Position numbers and translations under genes: made by a program. The notes under the pieces were generated by a model. That model did no database searches. It was given only the letters and a program-made list of their open reading frames with translations, and had not been told where the DNA came from. A DNA stretch of 6,924 nucleotides from an uncultured Eubacterium sp. (GTDB lineage: Bacteria; Bacillota; Clostridia; Lachnospirales; CAG-274). Where the stretch lies: contig UQRG01000081.1 in NCBI GenBank assembly GCA_900543365.1, forward strand, positions 1-6,924, read 5' to 3'. Position 1 is the stretch's first letter. Each line of letters starts with the position of its first letter. Positions 6,668 to 6,924 of this stretch are shown piece after piece.

Positions 6668-6924
6668 TTATTTTAACTTTCTAACATAGTCTTTAAATAT
6701 TTCGCCTCTTTGCTCATAGGACTTAAACATATCCCAACTGGCACAAGCAGGTGAAAGAAGAACACAGTCACCCTTGTCAGCATTTTCATAACAAAGGTCA
6801 ATTGCTTCTTCAAATGTATCAGCAGTCTTATAATTAGTAAAGTCTGCTTTATTAAGAGTATCTACAATTTTATCCTTAACTGCACCAATAACAGCTACAA
6901 ACTTAACTCTACCCTTAAAAGTAT
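6668..6924 (-). CDS. murD: UDP-N-acetylmuramoylalanine--D-glutamate ligase MurD, partial (C-terminus)
   Basis: The last 84 codons of the gene are present; the N-terminal part lies beyond the right edge of the window. The reading frame ends with LLSPACASWDMFKSYEQRGEIFKDYVRKLK and a TAA at 6668-6670. The SPACASWDMF...ERG-type signature is characteristic of the MurD C-terminal Mur-ligase domain, in the cytoplasmic enzyme that adds D-glutamate to UDP-MurNAc-L-alanine. Placement just before ftsW matches the murD-ftsW/spoVE order of division and cell-wall clusters in Firmicutes. No truncation or frameshift is visible in the part present. Confidence 0.93.
   Translation of the reverse strand, partial: TFKGRVKFVAVIGAVKDKIVDTLNKADFTNYKTADTFEEAIDLCYENADKGDCVLLSPACASWDMFKSYEQRGEIFKDYVRKLK

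Noticed and set aside
1..6924. CRISPR array, insertion sequence, tRNA or rRNA
   Set aside because: No regularly spaced repeats, transposase-like reading frames, or recognisable tRNA or rRNA segments were seen on either strand.

Overview
The window is AT-rich, and every gene that can be confidently assigned lies on the minus strand. Strong AGGAGG-type ribosome binding sites, TTGACA/TATAAT-type promoters, a murD-ftsW gene pair and a minus-strand cobalamin riboswitch all point to a low-G+C Firmicute. A clostridial, probably gut-type anaerobe (Lachnospiraceae-like) is the best guess from gene style; this is inference, not a species call. Read in the direction of transcription, the window runs from its right end to its left.

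Cell-wall unit (6924 to 5367): the C-terminal 84 codons of murD are followed after 15 bases by ftsW, a SEDS-family septal peptidoglycan polymerase. The unit ends in a perfect 18-bp hairpin terminator directly after the ftsW stop codon. Between this terminator and the next promoter is about 200 bp with no minus-strand gene. On the plus strand it holds what may be a decayed small ORF.

Transporter operon (promoter 5111-5139; genes 5070 to 1602): a small two-CxxC zinc-ribbon membrane protein, then an EcfT-type transmembrane subunit, then a 769-aa fusion of two ECF-type ATPase domains with a membrane S-component-like domain. Together, EcfT and the fusion encode a complete group I-style energy-coupling-factor importer in only two polypeptides. 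The S domain carries a conserved GQGPWTPWQM segment that I associate with the cobalamin-type (CbrT-like) S components.

Corrinoid-regulated surface protein (promoter 1566-1594, riboswitch 1392-1548, gene 1325 to beyond base 1): directly after the transporter is a separate promoter and a cobalamin riboswitch with a clear B12 box. It leads into a secreted protein with a DUF4430/transcobalamin-like domain, a PEGA-like domain and PQQ-type beta-propeller repeats. The gene is truncated by the window edge.

The parts suggest a corrinoid uptake module: an exported, B12-repressed candidate capture protein and a membrane importer with a fused specificity subunit. The riboswitch is strong evidence for the corrinoid link. 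The substrate of the importer and corrinoid binding by the DUF4430 protein are inferences from family resemblance and position.
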